This document shows positions 11,345-22,300 of a stretch of 64,000 bases of DNA, in pieces. This stretch comes from Undaria pinnatifida. Taxonomy: Eukaryota; Sar; Phaeophyceae; Laminariales; Alariaceae. The position numbers and the translations under genes are program-made. Each line of letters opens with the position of its first letter. The stretch's first letter is position 1. The stretch spans positions 6,548,904 through 6,612,903 of the forward strand of contig JABAKD010000009.1 of assembly GCA_012845835.1 (NCBI GenBank), read 5' to 3'. The notes below the pieces were generated by a model. It had not been told where the DNA came from. It saw nothing but the letters and a program-made list of their open reading frames with translations, and made no database searches.

Positions 11345-11680
11345 ACGTTTTTTTTTGTTTTTTTTTCTCACACTTTTACTTTCCAGCTTCCGGACAAGCC
11401 GTGGTCACAGGTGTCGTCCCTTCTTCCCCCCGGTTCTAGCCTTCAATTTGTATCGCGCATAGTGTTTCAGCAATTCCACTGCTCGTCGTTTTTTCATCGA
11501 GTGTTGCTAACTCACGCTCTCCTCGCGCTTTCCGCAAGTCAATTTGTGCACAAGAAAAGTCCCAACCAACGAATTTATACGAGTATGCACTCGGCGGGGC
11601 TCGAACTCACGAAACTGACCTATACCAGACTCGAGGATAACCTGATACGCCACCGGCGCGACCGGCTTTATACCTTATTA
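11345..11680 (-). mobile_element. tRNA-derived SINE-like repeat, copy B
   Basis: The minus-strand head (about 11675-11590) contains GTGGCGTATCAGG (A box) and GAGTTCGAGCCCC (B box) about 45 nt apart. The body shares with copy C the blocks TTGCTAACTCACG, CGCGCTTTCCGC and GCAAGAAAA-GTCCC (as read on the plus strand, at 11507-11562 here). A tRNA-like head, a shared body and no coding capacity fit a SINE. Confidence 0.6.
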
Positions 11681-12123
11681 TTGAGATTCCGTTTCGCGTT
11701 ATTTTGTTATCTTACGATATCACCCGCAATTTTTACGAGTACCAAATAAATGCCACAACATGTATACCAGGTACCAGACAGCTGGTACGATACGTGCACG
11801 CTCCAACGTTCCAACCGAACGAACCTCTAACCATCCATGCGCATGCCGGTACCTGAATAGCAGTATTATTATAACATGCTGCAGAGCCAGAGGCGGCTAA
11901 TGTTATATTTACAGCATTCATTGCTCAGCACGAGAAACACCACCTTTATTTTATTTTATTTCTTACGCCGGTTTCTGCAGCCCCCGCGAAGTTGCACGTA
12001 GTACGTACATAGTTTTTTAGATTTATTTGCACGTACATTCAACAGCGATTAATGTACGGCGGCTCCCTATGTGCAGGTCCGCACAAAACGACTGTTTGTT
12101 GTTGCGGTTTCCAGACCAACCCG

Positions 12124-12172
12124 ACCCCAGACCTGACCCTAACCCTAACCCTAGCCCTAGCCCCAACCCAAC
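12124..12172. repeat. Interstitial telomere-like repeat (CCCTAA)n
   Basis: CCCTAACCCTAACCCTAGCC and degenerate continuations form a short tract. Similar short tracts occur at 34680 (TTAGGG), 43418 and 50500. They are too short and internal for a telomere. Confidence 0.7.
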
Positions 12173-12600
12173 CCTTTGGGGGGCTCGAGGTCTGCTCTCG
12201 AGGTCGGCCGGAGAAGTATTGAGTTAACACAAATAAATATGAAAACCTTTCACATACATACGTGCAATTAAACGGCTGGTCCGTTTTTCGCTCTCCAGGC
12301 AAAAATTTCAAAACGTGAAACTGCTCCGAGCAGTTGTCTCAGAACCGATACAAGGTACCAGAGGTACATGATGTACTCTCTGAGCACTTGGCAAAAAAAT
12401 TGTTTCCCGAGGTTCAGCACCATACCGCTGCCTGGCACTTTATACGGAGTACAAATTTGGTGCCTGACGAGCAGGGGTGGTGGCACACCATACCGCTAAC
12501 CGTGCTACCCAGTCGATGTCTCGACATGCCGATATATCACAAGTGTAGTAAACTTTCTTAGATTATAATATATATGTAATTGATCACAAAGGCCGACATC

Positions 12601-12682
12601 GACCATCTGCCGGAGTGGTCTATCGGGTGGCGTTCAGGTCGTCATGTATTCGTACTCGTGGGTTCGAATCCCACGGTGGTCA
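12601..12682 (+). tRNA. tRNA-Leu (anticodon CAG), copy 1
   Basis: The 82-nt sequence folds as a class II tRNA. The acceptor stem is GACCATC/GGTGGTC (one G-T pair) with discriminator A. The D stem is CCG/CGG and the anticodon stem TGGCG/CGTCA with loop TTCAGGT, anticodon CAG at 12635-12637, reading CUG. The long variable arm contains GTATTCGTAC and the T arm is GTGGG-TTCGAAT-CCCAC. No intron is present and CCA is not encoded. A T-run follows at about 12691, suitable as a Pol III terminator. The copy at 13578 differs at one base only (T against C at position 16, in the D loop). Confidence 0.93.
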
Positions 12683-12719
12683 TACGTCCCTTTTTTCATG
12701 AGAAGTTCTTTTTTGTAAC

Positions 12720-13500
12720 CCTTTTTTATTTCCTTCGAAGTTGCCGTGCACATATTTCACAAGACTTGATAATGTTTTTCTGTTGAACGTAATGGATGTA
12801 CTGACTGAACAGAGCAGTAGCAGTGTACTTACTCTCCAACATACATCCAGTAGAACCTCACCAAAGTATAGTTTAGTCCAGTTACTGTATACAGTAGTAA
12901 TCCAGTACCCCGCTATTTTATATACGAATAGAGTAGTATCTATCGTAGGTTTAAACCAGGTACCCGGTAGCCAGTAGAGTCCAGTATGATAGTACATCAT
13001 CAGAGCACACCCCAGTACCTCAAGGGTACGCCATGCCTAAAAAAACACCTCAAGGGCAAATGTTACCAGGTATAGGTACCTATACCCCAAATCACGAGTG
13101 AGTGGGTATCATACGTCCCAGTATCTCATGACCCATGACATATAGATCAGGTCACCAACCCACCAACCCAATTTTTTTAGTACACTTAAAATTCGAAGTT
13201 TCAGTTTCATTTTTTTCTCCCATGTTTGTCTTTTTTTCTTTCTTCCTTTTAAATGGTCTGGTGTACTGGATTTTGCTTATATTTCCTGCTTCGAATTACT
13301 TACGTTCGGCATTGCTTGCTGTGTCTCGTAAGCCAGTTCGTGGCCACAGCTTGTTTCTCTAGGAGAAGTTATCGGCCCGGACTGGTTGTGCTGGGTGTTG
13401 TTGTAGTTGGGGTGCAAATATCAGTTTAATTAAGAACATACACACACGCAGAGTAAGGCACTGCTGGCTGCTGAATGAACCTGCTTAAACCTAGCATGCC
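12720..13500. other. Spacer between the two tRNA genes
   Basis: I see no gene. The stretch is rich in short GGTACC/CCAGTA-type motifs (for example ACCAGGTATAGGTACC at about 13066), which also recur elsewhere in the window, and contains T-rich runs. It is non-coding as far as I can see. Confidence 0.4.
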
Positions 13501-13577
13501 AAAAAATGTTTTTTAACAAAATATTAGTATACATTGTCATAGTGAAAGTCCAAATCGTGCAAGCCCTTCATGATGAG

Positions 13578-13659
13578 GACCATCTGCCGGAGCGGTCTAT
13601 CGGGTGGCGTTCAGGTCGTCATGTATTCGTACTCGTGGGTTCGAATCCCACGGTGGTCA
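13578..13659 (+). tRNA. tRNA-Leu (anticodon CAG), copy 2
   Basis: This copy is identical to copy 1 (12601) except for C instead of T at position 16, which keeps all stems. Flanking sequences of the two copies are unrelated, so the duplicated unit is little more than the gene itself. A T-run terminator follows at about 13664. Position 16 is in the D loop, and both copies look functional. Confidence 0.93.
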
Positions 13660-13724
13660 ACAGTATTTTTTTGTTTTCCGTGAATTCCCTGTAAAACATA
13701 AATCTAATCCACACTCATCCATCA

Positions 13725-13990
13725 TTGTGCGTGTCCTTCATATTCAAATGATGTTTCCACCCATCCATCTACATCGAGCACAAAAGCAGTCAGCGTCCTC
13801 ATAGAGAGACGAGCTCTGTGGTCACAAACTGCGAGAAAGAGATACACAAATCTAATACAGCAAGGTGTGATTTGTGGCCGTGCAATACCAACCGCAGTGA
13901 GCACGCGGGCAAAACACACAGAAGATATGCAAGCCAGCACACCAGACTATTGGCAGTACTGTTGGAGTAGGAGCATTGCCGCGTGGTCTA
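13725..13990. repeat. R2 dispersed repeat, copy 1
   Basis: Blocks CCCATCCATCTACATC, ATAGAGAGACGAGCTCTG, CACAAACT-CGAGA-AGAGATAC and GCCAGCACACCAGACTAT appear here and again, in the same order, at 42865-43135. The copy here lacks the internal duplication seen there. Confidence 0.75.
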
Positions 13991-14279
13991 TCACCTGCGC
14001 ACTGTTTCTGGCGACAGTGGTGCTAATACCGTCGTCATTGTCGCACCCGGACCGAATGCAAAAACGAGGCCTAATAATTAAGCAAGCAAACACGAAGCAA
14101 CAAAGCAGATGACACCACTACTTCAGCCGGCGTCAGGGCACAACATCAAAGCCGGGTTTCGAATGTAACTACTAGAGGATTGGGAGTATTGCTGCCTGGT
14201 GCTCCCCCTACTTACTGCATATTTGACAACTGTGAGCGAACCGACATCATCGCCTCACTCAATAGTCCCCGAGGGTACC

Positions 14280-14390
14280 CAAAAGGGAATCGGAAATAAA
14301 ATTTAAAAGGAAAAAAAGAAAAAAAGAAAAGGCATGAAGAAAGGGGGAAAGGGATGGAAGGGAAAAGGGGGAAACGGTTAAGCGAAAACC
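14280..14390. repeat. Polypurine tract
   Basis: About 100 bp of almost pure A/G (AAAAGGAAAAAAAGAAAAA to GAAAAGGGGGAAACGG) lies just outside SINE-like copy C. It is low complexity and non-coding. Confidence 0.7.
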
Positions 14391-14469
14391 CGCATACCGG
14401 CGGTGGTAATAGCGCAGTAGCATCGGAGCCCTGATACTTTACCCCCTAGACGAATGTTATGTTTTATAA

Positions 14470-14800
14470 TCAATTTTACTCTCCAGCTCAACTCGCAAGA
14501 GGGTTGACCCTGAGCGAGCCTCTGGGCAAGCGGTGGTGACGGGCGTTTTTCCTTCCCCCCCCCCCCCCCCTTTGTACATGCCGACATTTTTATAGCGCAG
14601 AGGATTCAGCATTCCCATTTTCCGCTGTTTTTCGCGCTCGTCGCTTTTCATCGAACTTGCTAACTCACGTTCTCGCGCTTTCCGCTCGCCAATTTTACGC
14701 AAGAAAAAGTCCCTACAAGCACGAGCATGCACTACGTGAGACGTGAACCCATAACCTTGACCCTAGGAGGGACGATATTCAAGACCTACACTCCATTGGG
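14470..14800 (-). mobile_element. tRNA-derived SINE-like repeat, copy C
   Basis: It shares with copy B the body blocks TTGCTAACTCACG, CGCGCTTTCCGC and GCAAGAAAAAGTCCC, and its right part (about 14730-14790) is a decayed tRNA-like head. A C-run of about 18 bases sits at about 14556. The boundaries are approximate. Confidence 0.55.
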
Positions 14801-14809
14801 GACGACGAT

Positions 14810-15940
14810 AATATCAAGTAGTAAATCGCCTTGAAAAACGCAAACCTTATATCTACCATTCCAGCCATAACTAGTTATCATCACTCCCTGAGCACCCAAG
14901 ACAACACTACTAGTCATTGCCGGCGAAAGATCGAACCAGCGCACCAGCAGCGAGTAGAGGTCTACTCCCCCCCCCCCCAATTTCATTCAGTAGAGGTCTA
15001 CACTCCCTTCCCAAATTCCGTCGAGCATGTAACTTACTACCATCATACTTTAAAGTGTCGCACTATTGCCACCCCCAAACGAAAGCGTTCCGACGCGTAG
15101 TCCAACTCATGTTTCAAAAACTCACAAGCGTGTTGCAGATGATGGCAAATATTGCAAGATAGGGGGTTATTGACAGATGCAGGCCACTCTCTTGTAGGCC
15201 TCTCTACTAGGCAGGTTCCATGTTGGCCACTCACTTGTATTTGAGGAGCTCTTGTATTAATCACAAGCCACGGGTAGAACTAAGCGCTACACATGCTGCA
15301 CATCCGTGAAGAAAATTGCATTATCCCCATTTTCCTACACGCATATGCCTTCAAAGTCACGCGCAACCCTTTTATGCCATTTCCGTATCCTAGATCCTAT
15401 GCTTTCTTTGTCTCCCATGGAAATACCATAACATTAGCCCACCCCGACAAGCCGTACATGCAGAGATATAGAAGATTCGGGGAAGCACCGGTTCCGCGGT
15501 CTAGAAAATGACTCGAAGATGCGGCTCTTCAAAACCCATTCCCATATATCGACCCTGCGAGGCTACGAAGCCTCAGGAAAAAAGCTAAAGCAGAAAACCA
15601 CAAGGGCAGTACCATAGCACAAACACATCACCATGCTCGCCACACAACAAACAACTCAGAACCAGACCGAAGGCACAATAGAGCAAGCAACGACTACTGT
15701 ACGCCTTCTGAACAACACCCACCGTGCAAGATAGAATCACATCAAGGGTGTGTTTAGTAGAAGGGTAAAAGCTACTCCTTCGATGTGGTAGACTTTACAT
15801 CCAGGGGCGTCGAAAGTTGAAAATGGGGATTGAAAGTTCTCGAAAGCTAAAGAAAAAACAGTTAGCCACCACGCAAGCAACCGGGCAAGCAGAAAAACCG
15901 ACCAGCCCAAACGAGTTCATAGTATAGTCTATGCCGGGAA
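14810..15940. other. Intergenic stretch without recognised genes
   Basis: No conserved protein block or RNA gene was seen. A short direct repeat (AGTAGAGGTCTACTCCC) occurs at about 14953 and 14990. The small open frames here are unsupported. Confidence 0.4.
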
Positions 15941-15949
15941 TATTATCGG

Positions 15950-16145
15950 GTACCCGGGTACCACCCCTATTTGCTTTTGGCCCCCACTAGGGTATATGCC
16001 CGGGCATTCTCAGAGTATCACCCCAGTTGGTTTTGGTCATGCTAGGGTTTATACCCGAATACTCTCAGAGTATATACTCCGAGGTACCTGGGCATCACCC
16101 CTGATTGTTTTTGGCCATACTCGGGTATACACCCCTGCACTCCCA
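15950..16145. repeat. Tandem repeat of about 70-75 bp, three degenerate copies
   Basis: Units contain GGTTTTGG-C-TACTAGGGT, a TATACCCG box and CATTCTCAGAGTAT, separated by CACCCC. They are GGGTAT/ATACCC-rich and partly palindromic. Non-coding. Confidence 0.6.
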
Positions 16146-16844
16146 TAATGTACAATCTACAAAACACACCCTTGAAGCATGCATTTAGAAAACATAGTCT
16201 AAGGCCAGGTAGAAACCTATGTCAGGACCTCCGTGACGTCAAATCATACCACATCAAAGGCTATACGACCAAAAAAATAAAGGAGTCCAAACGTTTGTGG
16301 CATATAGAAAAATACGCCAGAACCTTTTTCGACCAAGAAAAAAAAACAGCCAGAACGTTTTCGGCCAAAAACAAAAAAAATCACGTCAGAACCTTGGATA
16401 TTGCCGTACGAAATTAAATGTCGTTCTCGAGACCAATAAAATAAAATAAAAAAACAAAATTTGACCTACAGAACAGCTTCGCGCATCTTTCCCCTCTACT
16501 TCTACACATGGTAGCTAGTCCCGAAGCCCCGCCCGTTGTAGGCGCGCATACGATGGAGTCGGTCACGTCCAAAGGACACACAAGGTAACGCGAGATAGGG
16601 GGGAAGGGGGGGAGGGCCTTGGACGTTCCTTGCAACCCCCCACAAAAGGGTGCAGCAAGATTTCGGCTTGAAAGAGATAGGCACACACAATATCCAGACA
16701 AATTATACACCTGGTAGCTACTAATAGGCAACCCTGAAGGCGGCGGGCTTAACGGTGATCTACACGAAAAACATGGTAACGCCAACATCGACAACGAACT
16801 GGACGGGATTTTGCATGCTTCGTATGGTACAATGAACACCCCGT

Positions 16845-16985
16845 CGTTGATCAATCACAACATCCAACCAGCGCACGTCGACCAATCACCACATCCAACC
16901 ATCGGACGTCGACCAATCACAATATCCAACCAACTGATGATGTTGGCCAATCACAGCATCCAACAAACGCCAAACCAGCATGCAA
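16845..16985. repeat. Tandem repeat of about 36 bp
   Basis: Four units of the form GACCAATCACAACATCCAACC with a variable CGCACGTC-like linker. It is non-coding and ends about 280 bp from the 3' end of the PCYOX-like gene. Confidence 0.75.
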
Positions 16986-17261
16986 CCAAAGGGGACGCCA
17001 CGAAAGACGTCTCCCTTCAACGACGACCGGTACGACGAAAACAGAGCACAAAGTAAAACTATGGGATGGTAACCCGAAAAAAAGTAACTAAAAAGTGTCA
17101 TGACCACCCGAAAAAAAAAACATAACGTAAAATACATGACCATCTTCGTATCCCCACCGGAGATCTGGTGGCTGCTTGTATCGGGGGCGATAGGTGGTAA
17201 AACGTTGAGTTAGTTGGCATTACTCCCGCGGCTGTAGTTACGTTTTTTTGCTAAAAAAACT

Positions 17262-19344
17262 TCACAGCTCATCCCCAGACCCTTGCACGTTGCTCTCCAA
17301 TTTCGCCTTCTTCCAAGGTCTCACGAACCCGGATGCAGCCAGCTTGGCTTTCAGGGCTTGAGCTATTCCGAGAGCAGCGTTCTTGGCGGCGATCGCCGAA
17401 ATTTCCTGGGAAAATTACGCAACGATGTGAAGGAAGATAGGAAAAACGGGACGTCAAGGTTAATGTTTTTACTTGCATAGCTGCTATAAAGCGGTTACAT
17501 CATCGTCAAGTCGTCAGGCGATTCTGCTGCGCTCACTCGAATCGTCATGTGTCAAAAGTATCGGGGACAGGGATTTTTGTTTTTTGCAAGCGAGGGGTTT
17601 CCATGGCAAGGGAGGCGGGCAGGAACCACTAGCGCACGTGCTGCTAATTCGAGGCTACCGCCGTCGCTGGAACGGTGGGGGGCAGGTTCCTACGGCCACA
17701 TACAGTTGATTGCCAAGCAAAGAATCGGGCAACAGAAAAAAACACAGCAGGTCTACAGAAAAGAAGCCGAAACGTTGCGGAAGCCACCATTCACTCACCA
17801 ATAGTACTACCTGTAGTTACAAACCACCGGTGCCCCCCCCCCCACCGAGAAACGGCGACACGTTCCCCGAACCAAGCAATTTTGCGATCGAGGTAGAGCT
17901 CACTTTATATGAGGCTCCTTGCTTGAGTAGGTCTATACAGTCATCCCACGGTCTGGGCCATGAAGGCTTCTGGCCGGTTGAGCTCCCCAAGCGTGGCGCT
18001 ATCAGTTAGTACAATAAATATTTTGAGCTTGTTGGTGTTAGGACCAGCGTATAGAACGTTGGTTGGGTTGCGCGAAGGAATGCCTTCCAAGTGATGTTTC
18101 GGGTTGAAATGTCAACCTCCTCGTGATATGAGCACAGGAACTCCTGCTGCACCCCCCATCGCGGGATGAGTCTTATGCCTCACCTAAAAACCGATTTGGA
18201 GAAAACGACTAAGTTGCAACCCGCGGTGAACAAACACCCCAGGCATGGCACGGCCAACGAAAACAACTGTTCTTCAACGCCATTGAAACTGCAACCGGGT
18301 GAACAACTCCCATATGGTCGGCGAAAACAATCGTAAAACACCGATGGATTTCCCACAAAATTCGGTCACTTGTCATGCCATGTCAAGGAGCCTCACCGTA
18401 GTCACAACTCTGTGGACGCATGCTGCGATAGAGGTATACCTCTTTTTGGCGATTTTGTTTCCTGAATGACGGGGTTCCTTAACCCGAAATCGTCGGGAAA
18501 AATAAATAATAATAATAATAGGCCATTTTTTTTTACGCGATTCTCGTCGTGTACCTCTACGCCATGGGACAATTTATCCGGTACGTAGCACGTTTCATTT
18601 TTCTCCAAAATAAATCAGTTTTCGGGAGAGGTCCTAAGCTCCCAAATTGAGGAACCTTGAAAGAAAAAACAATGGTTGGGGAATCTCTAACGTGGCCCGC
18701 ATTTGTTTTTGCACCCAAAGGTGCTACCTCAGTCATAGGACATGCTCCTCGAGAAAGAGGCTCCTATTTTCCCGACAATGGGCCAATCAACGACAAAAGG
18801 CGTAAGAACAGCCCCGCCGCCTAAAACAGACAAGTAAACGCTGACGTCTACCCGTCTGCTTTCCCAACCCCTCCTATTCCCCCATCCTCCTCATCCCGCC
18901 TCTTCGTTTGCGTCAACATCCGACTGCTCAGGGAGTTCTTGCAGGCCGGTCCCAGTGACACCTAAAGGCCCTCAATACTTGCGATACCCGTGCCTGTAGT
19001 ATTCTCCTTCTCCCGCCCCTGCGAGGGCCAATGGTCTGACAAAAAAAGGGCCATGCGTGACACATATCAACCGTTCCCCCCTCTCTCCGTAGTGACGACA
19101 CCACAAAAACAACCCAATGTATTCAAGGCTGTCATATGTACGCAAGGAAGTACGCAAAAGGTGCCGAAGCCCGCCTCACAGGTGGTTCATGGTAGGATGC
19201 AGCTCACCCCGCACGCGACTCGCCGAACACCTCACGGCGCCTCGCGCTTGGTGAGCGCAATGTATGCCTGGTCCGACGTGCTCCGCCCCGGCATTGCGGG
19301 GGTCCGAGGGTCTATGGTCATACGACTACGAGTACCCCCCACCC

Positions 19345-19388
<44 letters not shown>

Positions 19389-22300
19389 GCTCTCTGCTTG
19401 AGAGACATTGACAACAGCAGCAGCAGTGCATTGACAACAGCAGCAGCAGTGCATTGGTCTTTATAATACGCCAACAACCACACAAAAAAAACAGTGTCCT
19501 TTGGACGACAGACTCACCATCGCGCTCACGCCCTCCTCCAGTGACGAGACGTACCACACCGGGTGTCCCTCGAACAGCATGGCGGGCGAGAAGGCCTGCG
19601 CGAGAAGGGAGCAGTTGCCACCCCAGGGTCAAAGCGAAGCAGACGCGTAGTCGGGTTTGATTGGGGGGGTACTAACCTCTTCGTAACTTTGAGAGAGAAA
19701 AACGTGTCGAAATTAAATGACTTGATCACAGTATGGACGACGCGAAACATGTCAGGCCGCCCGGGTAAGGATGTGTCTAATTTGCCGTGTAAGCCTCTGG
19801 GGAGCTTTTGAGTGCGAAAAAATGCCGAAAGGGGGATTACTTGACTACGGTATGGACGACGCGAAACATGCCAGGCTGCCCGGATACGGGGATGCGTCTA
19901 TACAGTAAATTGCGGTGTATGGGGATGTGCGACACGCGCACAGCATGGTGGTGCTTGTGCGGCTCGAACGCTCTTCCTATACGCTTGACGAAACCGCATT
20001 CATGTCACTATACATGGGTGCCAAACGCGTTGAATCGGGATAGACTAATTGGGGCTACACAAGAGGGGGCGGGTGCGCTCTCTTCATGCATAGCCGTAGT
20101 CGCATGACCATTAGACCGTCGCAGCCCTACAATGCTGGAACGGAGCAGGGGCAGGGGCGGCGGGGGGGTGGGCTCGGACCTACGGCACCGCTTATGCTCA
20201 CGCAGCTGAAGAACGCCACGCAAAAGCAACAAAACCTCACATGCCGATCACGTCACAAGGTTTTTTACGGGGGGGAGGCGGTTCGACCGGGCGAAAAACC
20301 GAAATATCGAAAAAAAGACTCGAAATTTCAGAACAATAGAAACGCATCCAAACATAGATATCGACGTTTCGAAAGAAGGGGGCGTTACCGCCGCTGTCTT
20401 TTGGTTGGACATGTCAACGAACGACTGGCATATCCGCGGCATTTCAAACATCACCTCCCTAGGCGTTAGCACGGGGTACGCACGCCACTCGCGATGGTGC
20501 AAGATCTCCCAAGACCCTTGGACGAACAACGAGTCCATCAATCCAGTCCCCAGCTCCTGCCTGTGGCAGGGGCGACGCGGTGACAACACAAGCACAAATG
20601 AATCGCATGCTTTTGACAGCACTGCAGCCACAGGTAAAGGGGGGGGGGGAGGGGGGGGGGGCGCCGAAATCAACCTTAACGCTTTGACTCTATTGCAGGA
20701 GGGGTGGAGGGGGGCGCCGAGAGATTTTAGCGCGCAGACGCTATGGGCGACTCCAAGCGGACAAGGGCAGCTCCCGCAGTAGCCCAGCCACCCGCATGCA
20801 TAGGCAACAAAACGCCGCTAACCTTTTCAGCACTCCACCTACGTTATATGAGAGAAATCACTTGCATTTAGAATGGGTACATATTTTGCAGCAGTGGAAA
20901 GGTTATGTTGAAAAAATGTCGCGTACCAGCAACGCACAGCCTGGGTCCGGCCACTCCCCTCTCCCCTCACGTGTACAGCCCGTAGTGGACACGGACTGCA
21001 CAGCGAGCACCGCACGCTGCTCACGTAGACTGCGGGTCTCCCTACAGCACCGGTTGAGCAGTCCTTATTGCCGGTGTAGCGCAAGTGAAATCGCTTGACG
21101 CTACCGGAACCCGCAATACTGGAACCACTGTCGGCACTATACCCTATAGTACCCGTGCCCGGTATACTGCTGGTATTGGGTGGCGGGCACATACCGGCAC
21201 TAGAGGGGAGACTACCACTTTAAACTACCTTGAGAAAAGCTTGTAGATTCCAAGGTCGTCGGAGGAGTCGCCAACCCAGGCGTGCAGCGCCAGCGACGAG
21301 AAGGCCAGGCCAGCCGCCGACTCCGTGAGCAGCACGCTATGCGGCACCGTCTCGGGCGGCTTGAGGCCAAAGTAGGCGCGGTCGATCACGCCTTTCACGA
21401 TGGTTGTGTGCACTTCTTGGTACTTTATGGTGGATAGCGGCTGTCGCAGAGTCTCACTCACGCCATCCTGGGCACCCCCCACAGGCGGGGAGAAGGACAA
21501 GTTGGGGATCGGGTAGGCAACGAAAAAATCACGATTCCTCAAGAGAGCCAGCGCACGTCAACAACATCCACCGTCAGCAACTGCAGCGTACCAGTTGCTT
21601 CACATATTTGCGAAATATTTAGGTTTGCTTAACTTGTTTCCTGAGGTGTTCCTTCACTCCGAAGTTGCTGGAGACTACATTGTGCCTACGGACTCGAGTA
21701 CGGCGATGAGTCAACGTGAGAACGACAACAACATCAACAACAACTGCCCCGAAAACGTCTATCAACTATCAAGATCTCGTAGCCGTAGGGAAAAACATGC
21801 TTCGGTTCGCTGTCATACCTCTCCGCGCACGTCCAGCGCAATGCCCGCAAGTCCAAGCGGCGCCGCAATCACCACAGCGTCAAACGTTCCCAGCTTGTCG
21901 CCAGCGTCGGCGATGAGAGAGTAGCCACCCTTAGCGCTCCCGACAATTCCGCTCACGCGAGTCTCTAGGCGGACTTCTGTTGCAGACGCTTTGAGGAGCT
22001 CCTGATGACAGGACAAATTGCGGGCAAACAGCACACGGGAGGCACCAACGACGGTAACGGAAAACTTGGCAGCCTTTCACGAAACGCGTCTTCCAGAACA
22101 GCCAAGACTCATGAATGTTCTACAACTCCACCCACGTTTTGGGGACATACTGCTTGGAGATTATGCGTGGGGTAACTTTTTCTGTTCTAAAAGGGTTAAT
22201 GTTAATAGCAGTGCGGCCAAAACTCAGAACTACACCCACACGCACACATGCATAATCAGCACGACAATGATTACCACCCTCTCCCGCCCCCCCTCTCGGA

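Noticed and set aside
19232-19632. Arg/Glu-rich and Ser/Leu-rich frames
   Set aside because: They cross the (CT)n tract; the real coding part here is only PCYOX exon 9 (19518-19595).
21468-21542. Extension of PCYOX exon 7 upstream to include NLSFSPPV
   Set aside because: It has some resemblance to the family, but the only nearby AG gives the wrong phase for the exon 6 donor. The acceptor at 21468-21469 fits phase 0 and has a better pyrimidine tract. A cDNA would settle it.
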